DNA of 64,000 nucleotides from Adiantum capillus-veneris (Eukaryota > Streptophyta > Polypodiopsida > Polypodiales > Pteridaceae). The first letter of the stretch is position 1. Each line of letters starts with the position of its first letter. The notes under the pieces were generated by a model. The model did not search any database. It was not told the DNA's origin and was given only the letters and a program-made list of their open reading frames with translations. Where the stretch lies: contig CM043971.1 in assembly GCA_014529385.2 (NCBI GenBank), positions 27,313,769 through 27,377,768 of the forward strand, given 5' to 3'. Shown here in pieces: positions 11,085 to 21,674 of this stretch. Both the position numbers and the translations under genes were made by a program.

Positions 11085-11608
11085 CCCCTTGGAGAATCGT
11101 TTTTGTCCTTGAAAAAGAACGTAGGAAAACTTTTCTTAATTGCGAAGACATTCTCCCATGTATAAACTTCTTCAGGTCTATCTAGCCATTTTACCAACAC
11201 TTGTCGTCTCACATGATGTCTGGTACGAAGCTGTTGAGAATCCAAAATCTTTTTGGACTCATGAGGAATGCTTGGCGGTGCGATAAGGTCAACCAACACA
11301 CCTATGTCAATGAAATTATCATTCTGTCCTAGCTATTTTCGTAAACGACTAACATGCAAAACACGATAAACTCGTGAGTGCTCTGGAAGAGCTAACTTAT
11401 ACGCCAGTTGACCTATACATTTGAGAATGGTAAATGGTCCACAATAGTGTGGTGAAAGTTTAGCAACTTTTCCCGTCTTCAGACATTCTGAATGCTCTAG
11501 AACTTTGAGAAAAACCTTGTCTCCTTCTTCGAAAGTAGCAAGACGTCGATGCTCATCTGCGTACTTCTTATATCGATCTTGAGCTTGCTTAACATTCTGT
11601 CAAGCAAC
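11085..11608 (-). pseudogene. Chromovirus integrase tail and chromodomain
   Basis: Minus-strand frames give the integrase tail (LALPEHSRVYRVLHVSRLRK region near 11330-11400) and a clear chromodomain, VLVKWLDRPEEVYTWENV, at about 11150-11205. The frame with the chromodomain runs on into the polypurine tract without a clean stop, ending only inside the LTR. Stops and frame changes separate the tail from the integrase core upstream. The chromodomain would tether the integration complex to modified histones. Confidence 0.8.
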
Positions 11609-12390
11609 TCAAAGCATGTCAAAATGGTCTTGGAGAAAATCCTTCTCTTGTTGTATCTTCTCCTTATCCAACCCCACCATAACGAGTGATCTAGGTGGAA
11701 ATCCATACAAAAGCATAAATGGACTAAACCCTGTAGTGACATGCTTTGAACTTTTATAAGAAAATTCCAATATAGGTAGGTAGTCTTCCCAATTGGTTTG
11801 GTTCTTGCTAATGTATGCTCGTAGCATATCCTCTAGCACTTGATTAACTCTTTCTGTTTGACCATCCGTTTCTGGATGATCAACCGTACTTAGATTAAGT
11901 TTAGTTTCCAACTTTTGGAACATAGCTCTCCAGAAGTGATTATCGAACTTTTGATCTCTGTCACTAATGATACTAGCTGGAAGATCATAGAGTATATATA
12001 TATGCTCTACAAATAGCCGTGCTAATTTTGGTGTCTTAATCATAGTCTTAGTGGGAATGAATCGACCCGTCTTTGTGAGACGGTCTACAATTACCCAAAT
12101 GGCATCATGGCCACGATTTGTAGTAGGTATTCCTACTACAAAATCCATAAATATACTCTCCCACTTACCTTGTGGAATCTCTAAAGGATGTAAAAGGCCA
12201 CCTACCCTGAGGCTCTCTGCCTTATTAACCTGGCATTGTTGGCAATTTAGTACGTACTCTTGAACATCATGATGTAAGCTTGTCCAATAAAATTTCCATC
12301 GAACTAAGGCATACCTTTTACGGATACCTGGATGACCAGCACTTGGACTATCGTGACACTCATATAAGATTTGGTGCCTAGTGAATCAGT
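11609..12390 (-). pseudogene. Chromovirus integrase core
   Basis: The minus-strand frame 11609-12148 (179 residues) contains FMDFVVGIP, SDRDQKF and TDGQTERVNQ, carrying the D-D-E catalytic residues. Upstream, around 12150-12390, are parts of the H2C2 finger (KCQVNKAE near 12215) in other frames. The usual STAYHPQTDGQ box reads STVDHPETDGQ here, with two substitutions beside the catalytic Glu. The role is strand transfer of the element cDNA. Confidence 0.85.
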
Positions 12391-13060
12391 CCTTTGGCAC
12401 ACATACTCTACCTCTATGGAGTAAGTAGCCATCATTGATGGAAAAATTCTTCCATCGCTTAAGCTTTTCCTGAGTGAGAGTGGAGCTCTGTGTGTTGGAG
12501 TTTCTATCTGCGCGTGCAGAGACATATTGATCTGGCTTTTCAGAGACATGTGAGTGTGAGGGATCCCTTTTTAAAATTGCACTCCACACTTTAGCATATG
12601 ATTGATCTTGTGTACACTTGCCATGTAATGACTCCAAAAATTCACTCTTTAGTTCCGTGAACGTAAGTGAATTAATCCGAGGCATCCGACTTAGTGCATC
12701 CGCTACTACATTATATTTCCCCTTGCGATATCGTAGCTTACAATCATAATCTTGAAGGATTTCTGCCCATCTAGCTTTACGGCCCTTCTAGTCTTTTTGA
12801 GTAGTAAACCATTTGATACTCTCATGGTCAAAAACTACTTCAAACTCGGCACCATATAAATAGTGTCGCCACTTTTGTAAAGAGTGAATTATGGCATAGC
12901 GCTCTCTCTCATAGACAGAATAATTGTGTTGAGCTCTATCTAACTTTTTCCTTTTAAAATCTATAGGTCTTCCCTCCTGGAGAAGTACCGCACCAATGGC
13001 TTTATCACTAGCATAAGTCTCTACCACAAACGGCTTAAGTTGGTCGACGATTGCTAGCAT
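12386..13060 (-). pseudogene. Chromovirus RNase H and connection
   Basis: The minus-strand frame 12788-13060 reads VVETYASDKAIGAVLLQEG ... YSVYERERYAIIHSLQKWRHYL, the Ty3-type RNase H. The first catalytic Asp of the usual ETDAS motif is Tyr (codon TAT at about 13013), which would abolish activity. The 12386-12685 frame is the linker that precedes the integrase finger (DGYLLHRGRVCVPKD at its C-terminus). RNase H would degrade the RNA strand of the RNA/DNA hybrid. Confidence 0.82.
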
Positions 13061-13114
13061 GGGAGCAGTGACTAAAGCTACCTTCAGCTGTTCAAAACTA
13101 CGTTTTTGGGCTTC

Positions 13115-14027
13115 TTAGGTCTTATCTTTTTCTTTAAGTTGATCGGTCATAGGAACAATGATTTTGGCATAGTCACGGATATACTGTCGAAAAAATCCAG
13201 CCATGCCTAAAAATATTTGAAGCTCCTCAACCGTGTTGGGATGTGGCCATCGAAGAATGGCAGCGACCTTGTCAATTTCCATCTTGATGCCAGAATAGGA
13301 GATCACAGGACCGAGGTAATGTATCTCTATTTTAAAGAAATCGCACTTGCTTTGCTTAGTATACAGTGCGTGACCTCGTAGTTGTTCAAACACTAATTGT
13401 AAGTGTTCTATGTATTCATCTTCAGTCTTACTGTAAATGAGAATATCATCAAGGAAAGCCAAAATAAATTTTCCAAGATAGGGACGTAAGACACTATCCA
13501 TGAGTGTCATAAATGTAGCTGGAGCATTGGTTATACCAAAAGGTACAACCAAAAAATCAAGATGCCCGAACCGTGTTCTAAAGGCAGCTTTGGAGATATC
13601 TTGCAGTAGGATACGTACCTGGTGATATCCTGAACGAAGATCTATCTTTGTATAGTATCTTGCCCCATGGAGTTGATCAAACAACTCATCCACTTGATGC
13701 AAAGGATACTTGTTCTTGATTATTATCGCATTTAATCCGCGAAAATCTACACACATGCGCATAATACCATCTTTCTTTTTTACCAATAGAATTGGTGATT
13801 CCCAAGGTGAAGTGCGCGCTAGGTCTAATGAAACTACGAGCAAGGTAGCCAGCCAACCGACTCTCAACCTCCTTGTCTTCTTTATCACTCAATCGATAAG
13901 GTGGTTTACTCACCGGTTTAGTGCCTAGCAAGACATCTATGTCATGATGTACATCATGTCTAGGGGGTAAACCCGATGGTAAATCACTTGAGAACACATC
14001 ACTATACTCCGTGAGTAAGTGAGTCAA
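13115..14027 (-). pseudogene. Chromovirus reverse transcriptase
   Basis: The 257-residue frame 13115-13888 holds most of the reverse transcriptase: SPWESPILLVKKKDG, RMCVDFRGLN, the KIDLRSGYHQ motif with catalytic Asp at residue 83, PFGITNAPATF, and FLDDILIYSK with the catalytic Asp pair at residues 147-148. The frame 13686-14027 supplies the preceding YSDVFSSDLPSGLPPRHDVHH segment in another frame. A frameshift near 13850 joins the two. It would copy the element RNA into DNA. Length and motif order are normal for Ty3/gypsy. Confidence 0.9.
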
Positions 14028-14294
14028 CTTTTGTCGTGCAAAAGGAGAAAGTAAACTATATTTATGCTAGGATGGAGAATCTTGTAATTCCTGTAATGTT
14101 TGTTTTACAATAGTTGCACGTTTCTCTATAGAATTTTAATTGAGAGCACTTTGCTCGTTAGATTTGTTGACACTTTGTTTATCATTAGAATTCATTGCAT
14201 TGTGCATAACATTAGAATTCATTGCACCTTGCATACCATTACTAGAATTCATTGCACTTTGCTCTTGAGAATTCACAAGACTTGGAGACAAACA

Positions 14295-14620
14295 CTAACA
14301 CAAAAAGACTTCATCTATTAAATTTTCTTTCTGCAAAATAGAATTCTCGGTTGTACATATAAGAGGTGTAGATGGTATATTTTTCTCACCAAGCAAAAGC
14401 ACATGTTTACCATTGGCCATAAAGGATAAGGAGTTTTGTTCATAACTAGTGTGCAATGTATTTCCTAAACCATGCAGCCACTCCCGTCCTAAAACTACAT
14501 CAGCACGGTCCATGTTCATAACTTGGAAGCCAATGGTCATCGTATGATCTTGAATAATAAGCTCAACCCCTTGAACTATGATGTCCCATAGTTCTTAATC
14601 ATTTCCAGACATCTGCTCCA
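14295..14620 (-). pseudogene. Chromovirus protease C-terminal part
   Basis: The minus frame contains FQVMNMDRADVVLGREWLHGLG, the C-terminal retropepsin motif (VLG-x-x-WL). The catalytic DSGA loop upstream (14620-14750) is not in an open frame. The following region 14040-14290 is a low-complexity linker with repeated GAATTCATTGCA-like units and no open frame. Confidence 0.7.
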
Positions 14621-14834
14621 CCACATACTTGTGAGAGCAAGGAGTCTGTGTAAGCTTCAGTTATGAGTTGCACCATCATCCACTAAAATACAAACACATT
14701 GTCCTTTAATAGTGCCATGCATGCAAACAAATCATGGGGGCCAAAGGTGGGCTGCCACATTGAAGCAGGCACACAACACTCGTGCTTTTCTTCCATATGA
14801 AGAACCTATACAACACAATATTTAGGAGATGAAT

Positions 14835-15639
14835 CTAATGTGAGACGTTGCACGTGTGCATGGCCTTTTCTTTGCCTTGCAAAAGAGGACAATATTTCTT
14901 GTTATGTTGGTCTGAAAGACATCTAAAACACAAATTGTGTTTCTTTGAACGCTCAAAATAAGCACTGTTGAGAGACCCACGCGGAGTATCTCGTGATTTC
15001 TTAGGCTTCTTAGCCTCTTGTGGGCGCGGAGAGGTAGATTGTCTCTTATTCCTCTTGGAACGTGTGGGAGATCTACTTCGCCATTGGCTCTTAGTCACAT
15101 TGATCTTAGCAAAAGTATTCTTAGAGTAGGGAACATCTCCTTTCCTCTCTTGGTCATCATGATATCTTTGTGCATGACTAATGGCTTCTTCCAAAGTTTT
15201 TGGATGTTGGGTCTTGACATGAAGACGATAGTCTTTGTCAAGACCCCTATAAAAACCCCGTATCTTTTGGAATTTATATAGACCTTCTAGTTTTAATATG
15301 ATTTCTCGATACTTCGAAAGATATTGTGTGAGACAGAGGCCAAACATGCAGCATGCATCCCATGCTAACCAATTCTTATCTTCTTCATTGGAGTCCAAAA
15401 AATCTTTGCAAAAAGAAGCTTGAAACGCAGCCCAAGACGGAGGATGAGCATCTATTGGAAATGTCATCCGCCACTTATAGGCCTTGCCTTTAAGAGATAG
15501 ACTTGTTTCCACACCGTCTTTATATCCGAGGTGTGTCTCAATCTATGAATATCACTCCATTTATGTAATAACGTATTGACCGCATCCTTGTTGTGATCAC
15601 GCTCTTCCTCGTGAAACTTAGGAATGGTGATATTCTTAA
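14835..15639 (-). pseudogene. gag: Chromovirus gag, C-terminal part
   Basis: The minus-strand frame 14835-15512 encodes 225 residues: a gag core (SLSLKGKAYKWRMTFPIDAH, PSWAAFQASFCKDFLDS), a basic Ser/Arg linker and a CCHC zinc knuckle CFRCLSDQHNKKYC. Sequence from 15460 to 15639 continues the gag core upstream in another frame (IPKFHEEERDHNKDAVNTLL). At 15639 the frame is cut by the TTAA-flanked transposon and continues at 16961; reading across the shared TTAA leaves the frame open, so the transposon entered coding DNA. Confidence 0.83.
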
Positions 15640-16960
15640 CACTAGGTTGGTAACCTAAGAGGACATAAAAGTGTCCTTTCAGGGTTTTGAAAAAAACCTC
15701 CAAAACCATAGTAGATCCACTCATTTTGTAAAATCCTTTCACGAGGTTATAGTTCAAGGCCTACTACACATGGAAAAAATAAGAAACTTGTAAAATTTCT
15801 CATCTTTTGGTCACACCAAGCCTCCAAAGTTGATGGACCAGTACATTTTCATCAAAACAGTCTTTTCTTACATTTTGTTGCATAAAAATAAGATTAGGGA
15901 TTTTTGTAGGATTTGAGATAAATTCCCTAGTTAACTTCAATGGGTTGGTGATCAGAACATATGATTGCTTCTCACTCACTATTTTTTGTTTTGCCAAAAT
16001 AAATAGGTACAAAAAAGTTGAATTTTTACCATTCTGCAAACCTATCATCAAAGTTTCTATAGCCACGCTCAATACAAATAATATATGCATGTTTTCTTAG
16101 TTCCCTATTGTCCTTTATGTTCAGAAGGAGCCATGGAGCATGTCAAAAGAATAATACATCTCTTACCAAGGAGAATCTTGGGGACAAAGATGAAGTGCTA
16201 AATACAGCAAACATGAAAAAACTGGGTTCAACATTATGAGTTGTAGAATCCCATAGAAACTATTCAATATCTAGCCAAATTTGATCCTTATGACTAGATA
16301 TGGTTACTACCTACAAAATTCATGTAATTGTCACAAGAAACTAACAATATTGAAAAAGCTATACTTGATATACTAGAATGTTTCATTTTCTTCTATAATT
16401 GAAAAAATCAACCATCGTTGTGTACTATGCAAAATAGGGTATTAGGTGCCCCAAAACTCAAGGAATATTAGCTTTATGTTACAATATGCCACATAGAAAA
16501 TAAAAAATGCATTTGGATATCATGAAATCCACCAAAAAAATCATAGAAGAGCTAAAATTGGCTAAAAAACAGGATTTGACAATTTTTGTAATTTGGTCAT
16601 AACTTACAACTTTAATATTTATTTCTCCCTAGAAGCATCAGGACATGTTGAGGACTACTAAAGATAGTTCTCTAGCATTATAGACCTCACAAACATGAAT
16701 TCTAGAGTAGTATAGTTGCAAAAAGTTGAAAAAAGCCAAAAATAGGACCCATTTTTTCACACAGTTTAGGTTGTGAAATGTTGTGCAAGGACAAGGTTAA
16801 CGATGAAATTGATATTCCAAAAAAATGTCGAGTTTTTTTCAGCTCATGAGACAACTTTCTAGATAGATAGCACCTCAAAATCCATTTTGAAACTCTTGAC
16901 ATAATTCATGGAAAATGGTCACTTAACAGGACATAAAAGTGTCCCATTACCAACCTAGTG
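15640..16960. mobile_element. TTAA-flanked inverted-repeat DNA transposon (copy 2, 1321 bp)
   Basis: The ends are exact inverted repeats of 14 bp (CACTAGGTTGGTAA), followed on both sides by an imperfect palindrome (GGACATAAAAGTGTCC / GGACACTTTTATGTCC). Both sides have TTAA (15636-15639 and 16961-16964), and the split gag frame is continuous if one TTAA is kept. The interior is AT-rich with only short frames (e.g. 15800-16090 minus, 96 codons, starting MHILFVLSVAIETLM) that match nothing I know, so it is probably non-autonomous. TTAA duplication is typical of piggyBac-like elements, but the CACTA start leaves the superfamily open. Confidence 0.85.
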
Positions 16961-17334
16961 TTAAGTAATGCATTGCTACCTTCTGCATATTCTGCAGCAC
17001 TTGTCTCTTGGACTCCTTGAGTCATGCAAGCTTGGTTCCCTTGAACCGTGCCACTTGTAGCTCCTTGAGTTGTCTATGAATTCATAAATTTCACAAGTAA
17101 CTCTGTAAGATTGGTAACATTTGCATTGAGTGTAGAGAGGTTGCTTTCAAGTATGCTTTGGCGATGTTCTAAAGTCTTGAAAGAATCCATATGTATAAGC
17201 CCATGATCTCCTAGATCATCATCATCATCATGCATATTAGTGTCAGCAGCACTCGTGGTGCCTTGATTTTGATCTATGTGCTCAAAATCAAACGTGTGTG
17301 TAGGTGCGATATCCTCAATGGACATGGTAAACAC
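16961..17334 (-). pseudogene. gag: Chromovirus gag, N-terminal part
   Basis: The minus-strand frame 17074-17334 starts MFTMSIEDIAPTHTFDFEHI and has an acidic DDDDD stretch and a predicted coiled segment (LEHRQSILESNLSTLNANV). It ends at a stop near 17074, and the remainder to 16961 continues gag in another frame up to the transposon. Upstream 17340-18020 is the untranslated leader, with no protein-like frame. Confidence 0.6.
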
Positions 17335-17339
17335 ACACT

Positions 17340-18030
17340 AATGCAAAGAGAGAAAAAGAAATGAAAACTTGTACCTTGAGAAATTGAATTCTTTGTGTTT
17401 TGTATGCTCCACGATTTGCGTTGCATGTGAACCTCGCCTTGCAGGAATTTGAGCGCTTCACTTGTCGTTCCTTGTAAGAACACCTTTGATGATTCTTCAC
17501 AAAAACTCATCGTTTTTGTGAAGGCTTTTCTTCACTTTGAAGCTATCTCCTTCAGGAAAAAAGAATTTTTGGAGGACAACTTGCCTTCCTCCAAGAAGTG
17601 AAAAGGAAGGGTAAAGCTACTTCCTTGAAGTTTGAAGCTTTCCCTTTCCTTCTAGTTTTCCTTTCAACACAAGTAGACTATCTTTCCTTGTTATACACAA
17701 CAAGGGCCTTCATGCAAGGGTTAAGCGGGCCTTCCTATGCACACAGCCAATGGCGCCAATGGAAGCCTTCGGAGCCTTGGTGCCGTCTAATTGTCGGTGG
17801 AGTTTACCTTGGTCACCCACCTTGGTCCTGCATTGTGGAGGGTGTATATAGGGCGGCCACGGTCGGCTGTCACTGTCTGTCCACTCCCTGCTCGCACAAA
17901 TAACTATTTCTATCTTATTTTTGTTGCACAACAGGGGCGTCGCTATCTCCAGAACGTGGGAGAGAAGCAAGGCGTCACACACACATGCAAGCCACTTTTA
18001 GCCTCCTCCCAAAATCAACTCGGATACCAA
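17340..18030 (-). other. Chromovirus 5' leader and PBS
   Basis: This lies between gag and the 5' LTR. The last 12 bases on the minus strand side, TTGGTATCCGAG (18019-18030), form the PBS; one base differs from the standard TGGTATCAGAG. About 110 bp of this leader (17920-18030) is repeated in each unit of the tandem array to the right. Confidence 0.75.
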
Positions 18031-18153
18031 TGAAAGGGTGGTGGTAATACATGTGCTACTCTCCACCCAACCGTGCTATCTTATAGCCTCCCCCTAGCGT
18101 ACACACTGTTCGTTCATGCTGGTGGCCTTGCCCATAGGACCCATGTCCTTACA
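18031..18153 (-). repeat. 123-bp LTR (5')
   Basis: The PBS complement CTCGGATACCAA lies directly to its left (18019-18030). The right flank AGTAT matches 10938-10942. Three more copies of this LTR follow in a tandem array up to 19092. Confidence 0.9.
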
Positions 18154-19092
18154 AGTATAGATTTTTTAGAATATATATCTGTTATACTGATTCAATTTAT
18201 AATTGTCTTCTACAAACAGAAAACAATGCTTGTCTTCTTTTTGCTGCACAGCGGGGGCGTCGGTGTCTTCAGAACGTGATAGAGAAGCAGGGCATCGCAC
18301 GCACATGCAAGCCGCTTTTAGCATCCTCCCAAAAATAGCTCGGATACCAGTGAAAGGGCAGTGGTAATGCGTGTGCTAGTCTCCACCCAATCGTGCTATC
18401 TTCTAGCCTTACCCTAGCGTACACACTATCCGGCTGTGCCGGTGGCCTTGCCCATAGGACCTATGTCCTTACAAGTACAAATTTTTTAGAATATATATCT
18501 ATTATACTGTTTCAATTTATAGTTGTCTACTATGCATAGAAAATTGTGCTTGTCTTCTTTTTGCTGCACAGCGGGGGCGTCGCTGTCTCTAGAACGTGAT
18601 AGAGAAGTAGAGCGTCGCACACACATGCAAGCCGCTTTTAGCCTCCTCCCAAAAATAGCTTATATATTAGTGAAAGGGTGGTGGTAATGTGTGTGCTACT
18701 CTCTACCCAATCGTGCTATCTTATAGCCTCCCCCTAGCGTACACACTGTCCGGCCGTGTCGGTGTCCTTACAAGTATAGATTTTTTAGAATATATATCTA
18801 TTATACTTATTCAATTTATAATTGTCTACTATGCACTGAAAACTGTGCCTGTCTTCTTTTTGCTGCAGAGCGGGGGCGTCGTTGTCTCCGGAACGTGGGA
18901 GAGAAGCAGGGCGTCGCACACACATGCAAGCCGCTTTTAGCCTCCTCCCAAAAATAGCTCGGATACCAGTGAAAGGGCGGTGGTAATGCGTGTGCTAGTC
19001 TCCACCCAACCATGCTATCTTATAGCCTCCCCCTACCGTACACACTGTCCGGCCATGCCAGTGGCCTTGCCCATAGGACCCATGTCCTTACA
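18154..19092 (-). repeat. Three-unit tandem duplication of the chromovirus edge
   Basis: Three units of about 300-320 bp, each made of 60-70 bp of family-1 host flank (beginning AGTATAGATTTTTTAG or a close variant), about 110-130 bp of chromovirus leader with PBS complement, and one 123-bp LTR (LTRs near 18351-18473, 18669-18770 and 18970-19092). The third extra LTR is followed by AGTAT and unique family-1 sequence. The middle LTR is shortened. Since host flank is repeated too, this is segmental duplication and not repeated insertion. Confidence 0.85.
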
Positions 19093-19607
19093 AGTATAGA
19101 TTCTTTTGGAATATATATCTATTATACTGATTCTATTTATAATTGTCTACTACAACAAAGTTACGTCAATAACAAATATATGATTGATGAAGAGAAAAAT
19201 ATAATTGATAAATTTTCAATTATGAGGACAATCAAAAGCAAAAAGAAAAATTTTCTTTTTAGATATGTTTGGAGTCTAAGAACGATAACCCAAATTGGTG
19301 CAATATTTAGAGAAAGTTTGTATTGCAAAGTTGTAGACCACATCGATTCCGATGGCAATCATGAGCCGTTTCTGCAAAATTGTTTTCAATTAGGAGAAAA
19401 ATCAAAATCAAAAAGCAAAAGTTGCTTTTCAAACATGTTTGCAGTCCGAGAACAATAACTCAAAATCGGTGCAGAATTTGGAAAAACGTACTTTCTTCTG
19501 CAAAGTTGTAGATGACATCGATTCCGGTGCAAAATCGAAATTGTTTCTACATAATCGTTTTCAATTAGGAGAAAAATCGAAAAGAAAAATGTCCTTCTCT
19601 GATACCA

Positions 19608-19749
19608 TGTTGAGAGAGAAAGAGAGAGCACATAAATAGAATCCCAAAGTGTGTAGAACACACACATGAGATGATGTATATATAGAGGGGACATGGGTGC
19701 TATATATAGAGAAGCCATATATTGAGTAGCTTCACATATAAGCTCAACA
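19608..19749 (-). repeat. Family-1 LTR (5') with PBS at its left
   Basis: 142 bp, TGTTGAG...CTCAACA, with the PBS complement TCTCTGATACCA at 19596-19607 and CTTAT at 19750-19754. The adjacent 19160-19600 is family-1 leader and matches 50215-50590 in inverse orientation. Confidence 0.9.
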
Positions 19750-19754
19750 CTTAT

Positions 19755-21195
19755 ATGCCCAAACAAGCTCATTATTGGCTGTATAAGTTCCTTCTCAACT
19801 TGAGAAACAATGGCATCATTGTTGATGTGGAATTTTGAGCCATTATTTGCTATTTTTTACCATGTTATGACCTTTTTAAGCCTTTTTTGCCCAAAAATAC
19901 CCCTTTTTGTCCGTAAAATGCCCAAACGAGTTGGGAAAAATCCGTGTTTTTGTGGAAAATTCTCTTTTAGCTCAAATTAAATGTTGAGCCTCATTTTCCC
20001 ACATGGTAAGCACTTTGAACGCGTCTTTTATACCTGTGTATAGAACCTGCTATTTTTGGCCAACTTTCGCCCAAATTGAACTTTCTAGACAAAATGAGCA
20101 TGCCACATCAAAACACTTGACATTTTTGCATTCTTAAATTAAATTAGGCATGATTTAATTTTTTTAAACATGCAACGGTGCCACATCCTCGACCTCGCCT
20201 ACCCGACAAGGTATGTACATGCCTGCAACTATGGAAACATTTCATATATATCACACTATGTACATTGCAGCATTTTGTCCCATGTGTCAAAAACATTCAG
20301 AGTGAGGTAGATATTTTTATTTTCACATTATGCATGTGCCACAACAAAACAATTGTAGAACCAATTGAACATCTTGTAAAACGCGTTGTTGCAGACCTTG
20401 CCACTACCATGCTAAGTGCTCTTCAAATAAGCAGCCTTTGCCTGATCGTGTGACCTTTCCATCCCTTGATTTCTCTCTAGAGAGCAAGGGATTTATACGG
20501 GTCAATAAAGTATACACGGTGTCAGAACAAGTAATGTGTGATATGGGTCTTACCCCATGCATCGACCATTAGCTCTGTGAATTTATTAATACACACCTTG
20601 AATGATTGTATCTCATCTCATCTTCAATACGATGCGGCCACTCAAGAAGCCTCATCATCCCATCACATGCTTCTCACACACGTGCTCTCTTCATCCCTAG
20701 TGTTGTCTCATTGCCAAGGTAGGTTGTTATCTCACACACCTGCTTCCATATCTAAAAAGGAGTATGGATTTGAGCCTCCCCATAGTTTGAAATCAAGTGT
20801 CTTGCCTTTGCCCCACCCATACATATATTATTAGGGTTATCGTATGTGGTTACTGAGTTTTTGCGATCTTTTGAAGGGTTATTTCACCGCAGTGAAGCCC
20901 CACCAATGAGAAAGTCGTTTCAAGTGCTTAAATGCACTCCTCTTGACGCTACTCTAGCTCCATGTTCCATGCATAATTTATGTCGATCATTAGCAACTAG
21001 CCAAATTGTAAGTCTCAAATGCAAGGAACACACATGCACTGGATTGAGGTGATTACCATCTTGTGCTCTTTGATTTTGTGATATTGATAGATTATACATA
21101 ACTCAAACACAAAGTGATGTATCTCCAAGATGGTATATGTTTATCGAAATTGAAGATGATCCAAAGCATTATTTGAAGTATTTGAAGAGTTAATG
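19755..21195. other. Unassigned sequence
   Basis: Right flank of the family-1 element. I see no recognisable gene, RNA or repeat. The longest frames (20178-20453 and 20538-20834, plus) give peptides I do not recognise and have no codon or motif support. Confidence 0.4.
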
Positions 21196-21199
21196 AGAT

Positions 21200-21485
21200 A
21201 ATTTTATTCAGTCTTTAAGGCTATTGTTGTATGAAATAGTGATGTAGCTCCTTATAAACCATTTTTGTAAATTGAACAATGTATTAATGTAATAGTGGGT
21301 ATATATAGGATTGTGGGTTTTTTTCTTGAGTCCCTAAGGGTTTTTTCATCCACATTTAGGGACGTGGGGATATGTTGAGCTTATGTGTGAAGCTACTCTT
21401 AATATAGCCTTGGGTCCCCTCTATATATATATCATCTTGTGTGTGTATCGTCTCTTTGTTCTCCTCTTTCTCTTCCTTCTCAACA
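21200..21485 (+). mobile_element. 3' end of a degenerate family-1 element with LTR 21373-21485
   Basis: Bases 21215-21372 match the pre-LTR region of family 1 (GATGTAGCTCCT..., GGGTGTATATAG-like, AGGGTTTTTTCATCC). The LTR follows: TGTTGAGC...CTCAACA, 113 bp, with a deletion relative to other copies. No 5' LTR is present to the left, so only the 3' end survives. Confidence 0.8.
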
Positions 21486-21674
21486 ATCAAAGGGGTAAAT
21501 TCCTCCATCCATTCAGAGTTCAATGGCTTTCCTCCCTTGTAATCGTAGCATGTCCATCAAAATAGACCAATTGTCTTGATTGCTTTGCAAAATTGAATAT
21601 TGTTGCTCTAAATCAACATGTAATCTAAACTTCAAAGGCTTGTTGGTGATTTCTCACATAGCCATTGTAGCTCG

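Larger units (their letters stand above)
10943..18153 (-). mobile_element. Chromovirus with 123-bp LTRs, inserted in family-1 element
   Basis: LTRs at 10943-11065 and 18031-18153 (TGAAAGGG...CCTTACA on the plus strand), each flanked by AGTAT (10938-10942 and 18154-18158). A polypurine tract (C-rich on the plus strand, 11068-11092) adjoins the left LTR, and a PBS (TTGGTATCCGAG on minus) adjoins the right LTR. The internal region encodes Gag, protease, reverse transcriptase, RNase H, integrase and a chromodomain in that order on the minus strand. Every gene is broken. A TTAA-flanked transposon splits gag at 15640-16960. Confidence 0.92.
9452..19749 (-). mobile_element. Family-1 non-autonomous LTR retroelement with nested insertions
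   Basis: Two LTRs of 140-142 bp (9452-9591 and 19608-19749) bound by TG...CA with a perfect 5-bp duplication CTTAT. The primer-binding site (CTCTGATACCA as seen on the plus strand) adjoins the right LTR at 19597-19607, so the element reads on the minus strand. Its own internal sequence (9592-10942 and about 19093-19607) encodes nothing recognisable, so it is non-autonomous. A second copy in the opposite orientation lies at 49996-52286. The middle is occupied by a chromovirus and its duplicated edges. Confidence 0.9.

Noticed and set aside
15640-16960. En/Spm CACTA element because of the CACTA start
   Set aside because: The flanks TAA and TTA are not a 3-bp direct duplication, whereas TTAA fits both copies and the empty site; the interior also lacks the subterminal GCGACGC repeats of the CACTA elements here.
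20178-20453. A 91-codon plus frame as a possible small gene
   Set aside because: No recognised motif, splice site or conserved neighbour; length is within chance for this base composition.
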